A stretch of DNA of 18,077 nucleotides, from assembly GCA_027039465.1 (NCBI GenBank), contig JALWEA010000033.1, positions 1-18,077 on the forward strand, read 5' to 3'. Shown here one piece after another: positions 6,655 through 14,848 of the stretch. The translations under genes were made by a program, and so were the position numbers. Origin of the DNA: Calditrichia bacterium. GTDB taxonomy: Bacteria; Calditrichota; Calditrichia; Calditrichales; Calditrichaceae. Position 1 is the stretch's first letter. Every line of letters starts with the position of its first letter. The notes beneath the pieces were generated by a model. That model had not been told where the DNA came from. It saw only the letters and a list, made by a program, of their open reading frames with translations, and did no database searches.

Positions 6655-7664
6655 AAACAATTTCGATTTTATTGGTAGAAGACGACAAGATTGCTTTCCA
6701 GACGATTTCGGAAACATTGGAGTTTTACGGATATAAATGTTATGGCGCCGGTAATCTTAAGGATGCCATGGCTGCTATCAAAAAAATACCGTTCGATTTG
6801 GTGCTTGCCGATTACATGTTACCCGACGGTAATAGTATCGAGTTATTGGAAGAAGTTAGGCGTTTCCGCTTTGATATGCCTTACGTCGTCATTACAGCCA
6901 TGGAAGATATGGATATCATTCATCAGGCTTTGGAAAAAGGCGCCACCGATTTTTTAAACAAACCGTTTAATTTGAAAAACTTGCCGGCGATCATCGAGCG
7001 AAACTTGGAAAGAAAGCGTCTTGAGAAGCAAAAAAACTCGCCTCAAAAAGCCATTGTTCTTTTAAAGACGATCAAAGCATTGATTGCCGCTTTGGAAGCA
7101 AAAGACCCTTATACTTCCGGGCATTCCTTGCGCGTGGCACGTCACGCTCGCTTGATGGCTATTGCATTGGATTTGAATGACGAAGAACAATTTATTTTGG
7201 AACTGGCGGCAATTCTACACGACATCGGTAAAATCGGTATGCCGGACAATATTTTAAAGAAAGCTTCGCATTTACACGAATTGGAATATCGGATTGCCAA
7301 AGAGCATCCGGTCATCGGCAGCAATATTGTGGGTAAAATCGACGAGCTGAAGGAGGTTGCTGCCATTATTCGCCACCACCACGAACGCTACGACGGCTCC
7401 GGTTATCCCGATGGTCTGGTCGGAGAGGTCATTCCTCGTTTGGCCCGCATTTTGGCCATTGTGGACGCCTACGAATCAATCGTTTCCGAACGGGTGTACA
7501 GTAAATCAAAATCTCCCGAAGAAGCATTAAACGAATTGGCACGTTCCGCGGGGACGCAATTTGATCCGGAATTGGTAAAGGTTTTTATTTCGGTCATGCA
7601 TTCGGAGCTGGCAACCAAGAAGCCTCGATTGCGTATCGAGGACTACACGGATATTTCGGAGTAA
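6651..7664 (+). CDS. Response regulator with HD-GYP domain, predicted c-di-GMP phosphodiesterase
   Basis: The 337-residue protein has an N-terminal receiver domain (about 3-118) with acidic pocket D11/D12, phospho-acceptor D54 in LADYMLPDG, T82 and K104. A short charged linker (118-132) leads to an HD-GYP domain (about 135-325) with the catalytic pair H190-D191 in HDIGKIG and the complete signature HHERYDGSGYP (243-253). Full conservation predicts an active enzyme that breaks down cyclic di-GMP in response to phosphorylation. No histidine kinase is adjacent, so the partner is unknown. Its ATG overlaps the stop of the dehydrogenase gene in ATGA, so translation is probably coupled. A strong hairpin terminator follows. 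Its place in an operon with a metalloregulator and a catabolic enzyme is unusual. Confidence 0.92.
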   Translation: MKTISILLVEDDKIAFQTISETLEFYGYKCYGAGNLKDAMAAIKKIPFDLVLADYMLPDGNSIELLEEVRRFRFDMPYVVITAMEDMDIIHQALEKGATDFLNKPFNLKNLPAIIERNLERKRLEKQKNSPQKAIVLLKTIKALIAALEAKDPYTSGHSLRVARHARLMAIALDLNDEEQFILELAAILHDIGKIGMPDNILKKASHLHELEYRIAKEHPVIGSNIVGKIDELKEVAAIIRHHHERYDGSGYPDGLVGEVIPRLARILAIVDAYESIVSERVYSKSKSPEEALNELARSAGTQFDPELVKVFISVMHSELATKKPRLRIEDYTDISE

Positions 7665-7686
7665 GATCATTAAAATCCGAAAATAA

Positions 7687-7711
7687 AAGGCCGGAGGTTT
7701 TCTCCGGCCTT
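7687..7711. terminator. Bidirectional hairpin terminator after the HD-GYP gene
   Basis: A perfect ten-pair stem, AAGGCCGGAG against CTCCGGCCTT, closes a five-base loop 22 bases after the stop codon. The plus-strand T-run is short and broken (TTATTGATTT), while the minus strand reads TTTTATTTT after the stem, so it can serve transcription from both sides. On the plus strand it closes the DtxR-gcdH-HD-GYP operon. Confidence 0.85.
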
Positions 7712-8195
7712 ATTGATTTACATGCCATATTACAGGAATGGGCTGGTTTCCGAACCACGACGCCGTCGTGTGAGAAATCCCTTGTTCGGCAGATTGAAGG
7801 CGCTTGCGAATTCCTTGCGACCCATCCCCGCCCCTTCCCTACTACCGTATGGAAGGGTGCACAATTAGCTGCGGGTGTTTGGTAAATTGTCGAATTGAAG
7901 TGATTTTGTGCCCACCGATTTGCAAGGCTGTTGCCGGTTCACAAGCAACTGCAACAGGATGAAAAATTTATTACATCCATTGCCAATTTGGAAGGGATTG
8001 CCGTCTCACTACTTCGTCAGGAGCGCAATGGCATATCTGGGAATCACATCAAACAGCGTGCGCATGCCATCGGCCGCATAAACAATGATTTACGCTTAGC
8101 GAATAACGGATACACGATTAACGGTTAACGATTTTCCAACTCCCCATTTAACCATTCAACAATTCAACCAATAAACCAATCACCCATTTAACCTA
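7712..8195. repeat. Gene-free spacer made of hairpin and degenerate repeats
   Basis: I find no convincing gene in these 484 bases. They hold: a nested hairpin (CCGAA 7750-7754 with TTCGG 7785-7789, enclosing CACGACG/CGTCGTG around a single C at 7756-7770); a hairpin CCCTTCC (7832-7838) with GGAAGGG (7851-7857) and an inner TAC/GTA pair; a segment from ATTGC (7997-8001) to GCAAT (8025-8029) resembling the dispersed 'ATTGCC...CTTCG...CGCAAT' elements common in bacterial spacers; a stretch 8099-8124 that recurs in altered form at 14015-14041; and CCCATTTAACC twice, at 8143-8153 and 8183-8193. The sequence looks like decayed intergenic repeat elements. Confidence 0.6.
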
Positions 8196-9200
8196 TCACG
8201 GAAAGTACTTACCAATTTCCAATCCGTCTTCCGTCTCGTAAATTAAGCGGTCGGGATGCGCGGATTTTTTAATGGTGAAAACAATCACCCAATTGGCGTC
8301 CTTTTTCGGTGGTATGGTTTCTGCTTTGGTCAAACCTTTGGAATAGGCATCGGTAGCTTTCAAATTAACGGAATATTCATTTTCATCCCGATCATAAAGA
8401 TGAAAGCGATTGGGATCAATGGTGTAAGGATCGATGGTGTTATTAAATACCGTGATCGAGAGTACCAAATTACCGTTCTGATATTTTTGCCCGCCAATAG
8501 CCAAAGCTAACGGCAAATCCTGACTAATGTCTAAAATAGCCATGGTTTTTTTGCGAACTTTGCTCAAGAGTTTTTGGGCTTCGGGATTATTCTCATCCAT
8601 GCGAACCGCCTGTAACAGATAGGCTTCGGCACTTAAAAATAAGTTTGTGTTTTTCGGATCTTTGAGCGCTCTCTGATAATATTCTTTACCCTTATTAAAA
8701 TATTTTTTGAAATTGGCCGTACGGATTTCAGCCAACTTGGCATCGGCCTGGGTATTATTGTAATCGTATTCCAAAGCTTTTTCCAAATAATCCAATGTCA
8801 AGTTGAAAAATTTTTCTTTTTGAATGTCATTTTGCGGGGTGGCATTGTAATAAGCAAGAGCCAAATCGTACAGAAGTTTGCTGTATTCCTTTTTGAAATT
8901 TTCCGAAAGCGAATCTTTGGGAATGAATTGCTTGCTCTTTTCGTAATTTAATTGAAAGGCATCAACGTTTTTACGCAGTTTGTAAAGTTGACGTCCGCGT
9001 TGCATGTAGGTTAATGCAATTTTTTCATCCAATCTTGCATTATTGGGCTGATTCTTTTTAACTTTAAGATAAAAGGTTAAAGCCTGGTTGTATTTTCCGT
9101 GCGCGTAAGCATTGTCACCTTCGGCTTCCAAATTTTTCCCGCATTGCACAAACAGGCTTAAAATGATTAAAAAAACGAGAGAATACTTAATGAATTTCAT
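8196..9200 (-). CDS. TPR-repeat lipoprotein with C-terminal beta domain
   Basis: The 334-residue product starts with a lipoprotein-type signal sequence ending at Cys20 (LSLFVQC; the lipobox is loose, so lipid attachment is likely but not certain). Residues about 24-215 contain helical TPR-like repeats such as EGDNAYAHGKYNQALTFYLKV and the AEAYLLQAVRMDENNPEAQKLL segment. Residues about 228-330 form a beta-rich domain resembling DUF4352/telokin-like modules (LVLSITVFNNT, then IDPNRFHLYDRDENEY and WVIVFTI), often found in exported proteins. It probably sits on the periplasmic face of a membrane as a scaffold; no enzymatic role is visible. GGAGG lies 5 bases before the ATG. It diverges from the MBL-fold gene over 77 bases of A/T-rich DNA, which must hold both promoters. 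Confidence 0.8.
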   Translation of the reverse strand: MKFIKYSLVFLIILSLFVQCGKNLEAEGDNAYAHGKYNQALTFYLKVKKNQPNNARLDEKIALTYMQRGRQLYKLRKNVDAFQLNYEKSKQFIPKDSLSENFKKEYSKLLYDLALAYYNATPQNDIQKEKFFNLTLDYLEKALEYDYNNTQADAKLAEIRTANFKKYFNKGKEYYQRALKDPKNTNLFLSAEAYLLQAVRMDENNPEAQKLLSKVRKKTMAILDISQDLPLALAIGGQKYQNGNLVLSITVFNNTIDPYTIDPNRFHLYDRDENEYSVNLKATDAYSKGLTKAETIPPKKDANWVIVFTIKKSAHPDRLIYETEDGLEIGKYFP

Positions 9201-9277
9201 AGGGCCCTCCGTGTTATTAAAAAGAAATCACACAGACATAAAAATAAGAAAAAAATTGTAAAATACAAAGGGGCAGC

Positions 9278-10021
9278 ATGGAATTAATTGTTTTAGGTTC
9301 AGGAACGATTACCTCACCGCCGGAACGTAATCCTTCAGGGTATCTTTTGAAAGAAGAAAACCACATTTTACTTTTGGATGTGGGGCCTGGAATTATCCGT
9401 CAATTGAAGATGTTACCACTTGATTTGACCGGGATCGGCGTTATTGTAATTACCCATTTTCATTTGGATCATTGTTCGGATTTATTGGCATTATTGATGG
9501 CTCGGCATTTACTCCGTCCGGGCAGCAATAAAGAACTGACCATCATCGGCCCGCAAGGTTTAAAAGCTTGGTTTGAAAGTCAGGCGCAATGGCAAGGAAA
9601 ATGGCTGCATAATGCTTTGCCGGTTTTAGTCGAATGGCAGGGGGCAGATCTGCAGGCGGACGGTTGGTATATTTCGGCCGAACACACCGCGCATACGGCA
9701 AACAGCCTAGCCTATCGCATCGAACGGCACGGAAAATCGCTGTTCTTCAGCGGAGATACGGATTGGCAGGAAGCATTAATTCCATTAGCACGCAACGCCG
9801 ATTTGGCCCTGATTGAATGTTCGTTGCCGGATCAGTTAAAACAAGAGGGACATTTAACGCCGAAAGAAACGGGGCGCTTGGCTCGAGAGGCCAACGTCAA
9901 ACATTTAATGGCAACCCACATCTACCCGCAAAATGATACTTCGGATTTAAAAGACAGAGTAGCCGCTTATTTTTCGGGGAAGATTACAGTAGCACAAGAC
10001 TTTTTGCAAATAACCATTTAA
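9278..10021 (+). CDS. MBL-fold metallohydrolase, RNase Z-like
   Basis: The 247-residue protein has the metallo-beta-lactamase fold signature THFHLDH (ligands H60, H62, D64, H65), an early GSGT loop (8-10), H136 or H139, D160 in FFSGDTDW, H192 in EGHLTP and H214 in ATHIYP. This set of ligands predicts a two-metal hydrolase. The GHLTPKETGRLAREANVKHLMATHIYP stretch, with a His before a helix and a final His in a THxYP-like turn, resembles RNase Z and related phosphodiesterases, but the long flexible arm of tRNase Z is not evident, so the substrate is open. Purine-rich AAAGGGG precedes the ATG. comEC follows after 38 bases on the same strand and may be cotranscribed. Confidence 0.82.
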   Translation: MELIVLGSGTITSPPERNPSGYLLKEENHILLLDVGPGIIRQLKMLPLDLTGIGVIVITHFHLDHCSDLLALLMARHLLRPGSNKELTIIGPQGLKAWFESQAQWQGKWLHNALPVLVEWQGADLQADGWYISAEHTAHTANSLAYRIERHGKSLFFSGDTDWQEALIPLARNADLALIECSLPDQLKQEGHLTPKETGRLAREANVKHLMATHIYPQNDTSDLKDRVAAYFSGKITVAQDFLQITI

Positions 10022-10059
10022 AAATAAAAAGCATCTGCTCAGAAATTTACGGTAAGACC

Positions 10060-12444
10060 ATGTTTGCATTTTTGCGAAGAAATCCCGCATTGTGGACAGG
10101 GGCGCTGTTTGCCTTAGGCATTGCTTTGAGTTTTAAATTTTTAGCAGAGATTAGCCCTGTCGTTGTTTGGCTGATTTTAGCTGCGGCGTTTTCTTTGATG
10201 CTGTTGATCCGTAAGCACGATCGTGTATTTTTGTTGTTAACAGGATGTGCCTTTTTAATAGTCGGTTGGATTTACGGCTATCAGCATTTTGCTTATCATC
10301 CGCCCAATCATTTGGTGAACTTACCTGAAAAGCAGGTAAAAGGAATACAAGGTTATGTTTCAGAAGCGGTCATTCGGAAGAACGGCAAGCACCGGTATGT
10401 ATTGCAGTGCAATCGGGCCTTGCTGAACGGATATTGGCAAAAAGTTCAAGGTAAGGTGCTGGTCTTTGCGCAAAAAGGATTACGACCTTTTCATTACGGG
10501 CAAAGGCTACAAATTCATGGGCGTTTGGAACCGCCTTCGTTGCCTGCCAATCCAGGGCAATTTAATTATCGCTGCTACCTGAATTTGAAAGGTATTTTCT
10601 TCCAAATGTACGCTGCCAAAGATTCGCTGCGCATTCTTCCTGGCGTGCGCGGCAGCCCGATCGAACGGTTAATTTTGGAGCCGGTGCGCCAACACATTCG
10701 ACGGAATTTTGATCATTACTTGCCGCCATCTGTGGCAGCCATGGTCAAAGCGCTCATTTTGGGCGAACGGCAGGATTTGGACAGAAATATCGTCAACCAA
10801 TTCCAAAGAACGGGCGTGGTGCATGTATTGGCCATTTCCGGTTTGCATGTGGGTTTTGTTCTGCTCATCTTTCTGATATTCTTCGGATTTTTCCCGCTTT
10901 CCTACAAAATGCGTTACCTCTTCACCTTCATTGCTTTGGGATTCTTTGTGGCGCTTGTCAACTTCAAAGCGCCGGTGGTGCGCGCCTCGCTGATGGCTGC
11001 GTTTTATTTTGCTGTTTCGTTGAGTCAGCGTAAGGCCTCCGCCCTTAACCTCTTAGCGGCCGCCGGATTTTTAATTCTTTTGGTCGATCCTTCCCAAATT
11101 TTGCAACCGGGCTTTCAATTTTCATTCGCAGCGGTAGGGGGCATTGTTTACGGCTATCCGCATCTGAAAGCTCTGCTTCCGCTTCGTTTTGACAAAGGGC
11201 GGTTACCGCAGGGGATCAACCGTTGGGCGTGGCAACCGATGTTGGTTTCGCTAAGCGCGGTTTTGGCAACCATGCCCTTAACCTGGTACTATTACGGTAC
11301 GCTCCAAGTTGGCGCGGTCATCATTAATTTGCTGATCATTCCGCTCATCGGCGTGCTGGTTGTTTTAAGTTTACTTTTTGTGATTTTATCCGTTGCCGCT
11401 TTTCCGTTCCTTGGCGGACTGGCTCTGTTGATTACGTGGCTTGTGCAGGTTATTCTTTCTTCGATCGCTTTCTTTTCACGATTTGGTTGGGTGCAAATGT
11501 CGTTGCGGCATCCTTCTTTGTGGATTGTTGCCCTGACTTTTTTGCTGATTATTTTTCTTTTTCGAATGCATGAAAGGCGCAGTTTGATTTATGCGGCCAT
11601 TTTGCTTGGCATTATTTTAGTGCTCCGGCAAAACAATCGGTTGCACGGGTTGCGGGTTACCTTTATTGATGTGGGACAGGGCGACGCCTGTTTAATTCAA
11701 TTGCCAGATAATATGAATGTGCTCATCGACGCCGGTGATCGCAATCGTTGGCGGGATTACGGCGCACAAAGTGTGGTGCCCGTTTGCCGTTACTTCGGCG
11801 TAAAGCATTTGCGCTATGCCGTAGCCACCCATCCGCACTCCGACCATTATGGCGGCTTGCTGACGGCCATGCGTTCCGTAAAAATCGATACTTTGGTTGT
11901 CAGTCCCTATCCCGATTCAAGCAAGGGCTATTTACGTCTGCTACGACAAGCCGCTAAAACGGGGATTCCGGTTCGCCGAGTGCAACGCGGGCAACAACTG
12001 AATTTTGGCCCGAATGCCCGCGCTTACGTTTTGTCGCCCGTTGCAAAATTTGAAAAAGTTCGTGTGCACAACGGCCATGAGATCAACAACTGTTCCATTG
12101 TCCTTCGGATTTGTTACGGGAATAATGCCTTTCTGCTGACGGGTGACGCGCAGAAGGAGGCCGAAAACGTCATGGATTCTTACGGAAATTTTCTGCGCAG
12201 CAATGTACTCAAAGTGGGGCATCATGGCAGTTCCACTTCCAGCACGCCGGAATTTCTAAATCTTGTTCAACCCGATTTTGCAATCATTTCCGTGGGAAAA
12301 CGGAATAAATTCCACCATCCTTCACCGAAAACCTTGCGCACTTTGCACTTATTCCGCATTCCCGCATTCCGAACCGATCATTTCGGCGCAATCATGTTTG
12401 AAAGCGACGGGCACAAGATTCGGTTGGTGAACTGGCGAAAATAA
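10060..12444 (+). CDS. comEC: ComEC/Rec2 DNA-uptake channel protein
   Basis: At 794 residues this is a full-length ComEC. Two or three membrane segments (about 10-75) precede the N-terminal DUF4131 region. The Competence domain (about 220-510) is a bundle of membrane helices opened by ALILGERQDL and the family hallmark HVLAISGLHVG (255-265). The C-terminal metallo-beta-lactamase domain (about 530-794) has DVGQGDACLIQL (537-548), THPHSDH (590-596), LTGDAQ (693-698) and GHHGSS (720-725). Family members carry single-stranded DNA through the inner membrane during natural transformation, and the MBL domain is thought to degrade the other strand. No other competence gene is adjacent. The ribosome binding site is weak. 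It converges on the AAA ATPase gene with 15 bases between stops and no obvious terminator. Confidence 0.93.
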   Translation: MFAFLRRNPALWTGALFALGIALSFKFLAEISPVVVWLILAAAFSLMLLIRKHDRVFLLLTGCAFLIVGWIYGYQHFAYHPPNHLVNLPEKQVKGIQGYVSEAVIRKNGKHRYVLQCNRALLNGYWQKVQGKVLVFAQKGLRPFHYGQRLQIHGRLEPPSLPANPGQFNYRCYLNLKGIFFQMYAAKDSLRILPGVRGSPIERLILEPVRQHIRRNFDHYLPPSVAAMVKALILGERQDLDRNIVNQFQRTGVVHVLAISGLHVGFVLLIFLIFFGFFPLSYKMRYLFTFIALGFFVALVNFKAPVVRASLMAAFYFAVSLSQRKASALNLLAAAGFLILLVDPSQILQPGFQFSFAAVGGIVYGYPHLKALLPLRFDKGRLPQGINRWAWQPMLVSLSAVLATMPLTWYYYGTLQVGAVIINLLIIPLIGVLVVLSLLFVILSVAAFPFLGGLALLITWLVQVILSSIAFFSRFGWVQMSLRHPSLWIVALTFLLIIFLFRMHERRSLIYAAILLGIILVLRQNNRLHGLRVTFIDVGQGDACLIQLPDNMNVLIDAGDRNRWRDYGAQSVVPVCRYFGVKHLRYAVATHPHSDHYGGLLTAMRSVKIDTLVVSPYPDSSKGYLRLLRQAAKTGIPVRRVQRGQQLNFGPNARAYVLSPVAKFEKVRVHNGHEINNCSIVLRICYGNNAFLLTGDAQKEAENVMDSYGNFLRSNVLKVGHHGSSTSSTPEFLNLVQPDFAIISVGKRNKFHHPSPKTLRTLHLFRIPAFRTDHFGAIMFESDGHKIRLVNWRK

Positions 12445-12459
12445 AAAGCCTTAATCGAT

Positions 12460-13725
12460 TTAAATTTCAAAAAGTAGGAAGTACCATGCCGGAAGAATTT
12501 TAATGGTTATGCCGTTTTGCACAATAGTTTGCCGCTCATTTCGCGTTAAAATGTAAGCCGATTCATGTCCAAATTTATTGCAGTATTTAACCAAACCATT
12601 AATTTCGCGTTTTAACGTATTTTCATCGGCTAATGAATAACTTGCCTGAATGGGAGAAACAGACTCGGGCACAAAATCAATCTCAATGGTATTGCGGAAA
12701 AAAAACAATGGTTTCTTGTTATAAAATAAATTAAGAGCAATGATATTCTCGAATTTTTTACTGAAATTTTCCGAAATGTAAAAACTTTGTAAATAACCGT
12801 TATCAATAAAATAAATTTTACGTATGCCTTCCCGACGGATGAGAGACTCACGTTTTAAAAGGGATGGGATTAACAGATAACCGTTGACGGCATATTCAAA
12901 ATATTTAATAATGGTTTTAAGGCTAACCGAATAGCCGAACGGTTGGAGTTTGTTTTTAATGGATCTGAAGCTAAATGGTTGCCCGATGTTTTCCGCGGCT
13001 TTTTTTAAAATTATTTCGAATAATGTTTCATCCCGAATTTTGTAACGATCCACAATGTCACGGAAAAATGCCGTTTTAAAGTAGGCGTCGATTAGTTTTT
13101 CTTTTAAAACCGTGTCATTGCTTAAAGTTATTTCGGGAAAACCGCCAAAGTTCATGTATTCGTCAAATAACGCAAGAATTTCAAATCGCTTATCCGAATA
13201 AAGTATCTTTTCATCATAAGTAATATTTTTAAATTTCAGGAATTCTTTAAAATCCAAAGGGAAAATTTCGATTTCGAGATAGCGACCGCCCAAAAGCGTT
13301 GCATATTCCTTGCTTAGTAGTTGCGAATTGGAGCCTGTTACGAAAACTTTGTAACGATTATCCACCAGCTTACGAACAAATAATTCCCATTTGGGAATTG
13401 TATGAATTTCATCAAGGAATAAAACGGGTTTTTTATTGTGGTAAAGTTCTTTGTAGGATGATAAAATATCTTCAAAGTTATTCGTTGTAAAATCTGCCAA
13501 AACATTATCTTCAAAATTGATGTAAATAATGCTATCGGATGGCAGTCCCATTTCTTTCATTATTTGGAACATTAAATAAGTTTTTCCCGCTCTTCGCGGC
13601 CCGCTGATGACAACGGCATTTTTCGTTTTAAGATAAGGCTGCAAATTTTTTTCACGAGCTATTAAATCCGAAGGTAAGCCCTTTTCCTGAAAACGAAGAA
13701 TTAATGATTTTAGGACTTCTTTCAT
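12460..13725 (-). CDS. AAA ATPase with DUF4143 C-terminal domain
   Basis: This 421-residue protein has an AAA_14-type ATPase core: Walker A GPRRAGKT (42-49), Walker B VLFLDE (101-106) followed by IH, and a sensor-like VTGSNSQLLS (129-138). A winged-helix-like middle (about 225-300) and a C-terminal DUF4143 region (about 325-421) follow; IEIDFV and IQASYSL there recall a degenerate PD-(D/E)xK nuclease fold without the lysine. The family is widespread and poorly understood; no function can be assigned safely. I chose the ATG at 13725 (GGGAA upstream) over an in-frame TTG at 13749, which would add eight residues and run into the regulatory repeats. The A/T content is higher than in comEC or rnhB, which suggests separate acquisition. 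A palindrome lies upstream. Confidence 0.87.
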   Translation of the reverse strand: MKEVLKSLILRFQEKGLPSDLIAREKNLQPYLKTKNAVVISGPRRAGKTYLMFQIMKEMGLPSDSIIYINFEDNVLADFTTNNFEDILSSYKELYHNKKPVLFLDEIHTIPKWELFVRKLVDNRYKVFVTGSNSQLLSKEYATLLGGRYLEIEIFPLDFKEFLKFKNITYDEKILYSDKRFEILALFDEYMNFGGFPEITLSNDTVLKEKLIDAYFKTAFFRDIVDRYKIRDETLFEIILKKAAENIGQPFSFRSIKNKLQPFGYSVSLKTIIKYFEYAVNGYLLIPSLLKRESLIRREGIRKIYFIDNGYLQSFYISENFSKKFENIIALNLFYNKKPLFFFRNTIEIDFVPESVSPIQASYSLADENTLKREINGLVKYCNKFGHESAYILTRNERQTIVQNGITIKILPAWYFLLFEI

Positions 13726-13729
13726 AATA

Positions 13730-13780
13730 TGTTCCCTGTAAGTACTCAAAATCTGTCAAAATTGTTCCCTATAGGGAACA
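13730..13780 (-). promoter_or_regulatory. Perfect 18-bp palindrome plus half-site before the ATPase gene
   Basis: TGTTCCCTATAGGGAACA (13763-13780) is a perfect palindrome ending 38 bases upstream of the chosen ATG. A further copy of the half TGTTCCCT lies at 13730-13737, 33 bases away in the same orientation, which is about three helical turns; on the gene's strand that half-site overlaps the ribosome binding site. This layout fits an operator bound by a dimer, possibly for self-regulation. What binds it is unknown. Confidence 0.6.
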
Positions 13781-14176
13781 TAATGCCTTTTTTAGGAAAA
13801 TGCAAATGATTAATAGAAAATAAATGATTATGTCATTAACTCTGAAATTTGTGGTAAAATGTATTCTTCTTGACTCTCTCTTATCTGCGGCGACCGCAGG
13901 GAGGTGGATGGAGGTGGCTTAAAAACAAATAGTATGAAAAAGACGAACGAATTTTTGGTTGTACAAGATTAACCGTCTCAATAGTGCAGAATTAAACGGA
14001 GGTTCTTTGCCCTTGCGAATTACGAATATACGATTACACGGATAACCTTTTATCTTTCCGCTTCTATTCACTTATTAAACCTTTCCATTTACGAGCTTCC
14101 TAATTAACTTTCAATATTTGAATTAAATGCCCGCCGCGTTTAAATTCGTTTTAAACAAAAGCGTCAAAGGTTAACA
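13781..14176. other. Gene-free spacer with a short hairpin and a repeat copy
   Basis: No gene is supported in these 396 bases. A six-pair hairpin, CTGCGG-CGA-CCGCAG (13885-13899), is followed by a G-rich run with two GGAGGTGG-like units (13899-13917), a pattern resembling dispersed intergenic elements. Bases 14015-14041 are a diverged copy of 8099-8124. The remainder is A/T-rich and must contain the rnhB promoter, but I see no clear -35/-10 pair. Confidence 0.5.
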
Positions 14177-14836
14177 GTGAATCGTTTGCAGGAAAAATCA
14201 TCATTAACGGATTTCGATCGTCAGTTTCGACAGAAAGGTATTCGCTATCTGGCCGGTATTGACGAGGCGGGCCGCGGCCCTTTGGCCGGGCCGGTGGTGG
14301 CTGCCGCCGTTATTTTTACCGCCGACGTTTCGATTCCCAAATTAAACGATTCCAAACAAGTGGGCGAATCTTTGCGGGAAAAACTGTTTGATGAAATCCG
14401 GCAAAAGGCTTTATCCTTTGGCATCGGCAGCGCTTCGGTTGATGAAATTCAACGATTGAATATTTTGCAGGCCACGTTTCTGGCCATGCGCCGCGCCGTG
14501 GAGCAATTGTCCGTTGAGCCGGATTACATTTTGGTCGATGGGCGCGATTATCCTTTGTTTCCGAATAAAATGGAAAACGGTTCGATTGCCGGGCAGGCCG
14601 TTATCAAAGGGGATGCCCGCTCGCAGGTGATTGCGGCCGCTTCCATTTTGGCCAAAGTGCATCGTGATCGGCTGATGAAACATTACGCCGAAGATTTTCC
14701 GCAATACGGTTTTGAAAAGCACAAAGGATACGGCACTAAGGAACATCGGCAAAAAATCTTGGAATATGGCCCGAGTCCGATTCATCGGCGGAAATTTATT
14801 CAACGATTGTTGCAACATGAAGGTCGCTTATTTTAA
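14177..14836 (+). CDS. rnhB: Ribonuclease HII
   Basis: The 219-residue protein is a standard-length RNase HII. The first catalytic pair D29-E30 lies in GIDEAGRGPLAGPVVAAAV. A third acidic residue, D121, is in YILVDGRDYP, and the conserved block KGDARS then AAASILAKVHRDRLM (about 144-167) supplies the last acidic residue and the substrate-binding region. YGFEKHKGYGT (177-187) is also family-typical. The enzyme cuts the RNA strand of RNA-DNA hybrids and starts removal of single ribonucleotides from DNA. The start is GTG with AAAGG about 8 bases upstream. aroK follows after 12 bases, so the two genes are likely cotranscribed. Confidence 0.95.
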   Translation: MNRLQEKSSLTDFDRQFRQKGIRYLAGIDEAGRGPLAGPVVAAAVIFTADVSIPKLNDSKQVGESLREKLFDEIRQKALSFGIGSASVDEIQRLNILQATFLAMRRAVEQLSVEPDYILVDGRDYPLFPNKMENGSIAGQAVIKGDARSQVIAAASILAKVHRDRLMKHYAEDFPQYGFEKHKGYGTKEHRQKILEYGPSPIHRRKFIQRLLQHEGRLF

Positions 14837-14848
14837 ATAAGGATTTCA

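Noticed and set aside
7931..8128. A 65-codon open frame in the spacer after the HD-GYP gene
   Set aside because: It runs through repeat-like DNA, including the ATTGC...GCAAT segment, has no clear ribosome binding site, and its end falls in the unit repeated near 14015.
7712..8195. Possible CRISPR array or tRNA in the long spacer
   Set aside because: The repeats are not regularly spaced or identical, and no cloverleaf or tRNA consensus boxes were found.
12445..12459. Terminator between the convergent comEC and ATPase genes
   Set aside because: The 15 bases hold no GC stem or T-run, so I could not support one.
13934..13972. A 12-codon reading frame (MKKTNEFLVVQD) before rnhB as a leader peptide
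   Set aside because: No good ribosome binding site, no attenuator-like hairpin behind it and no codon bias pointing to a regulatory role; likely chance.
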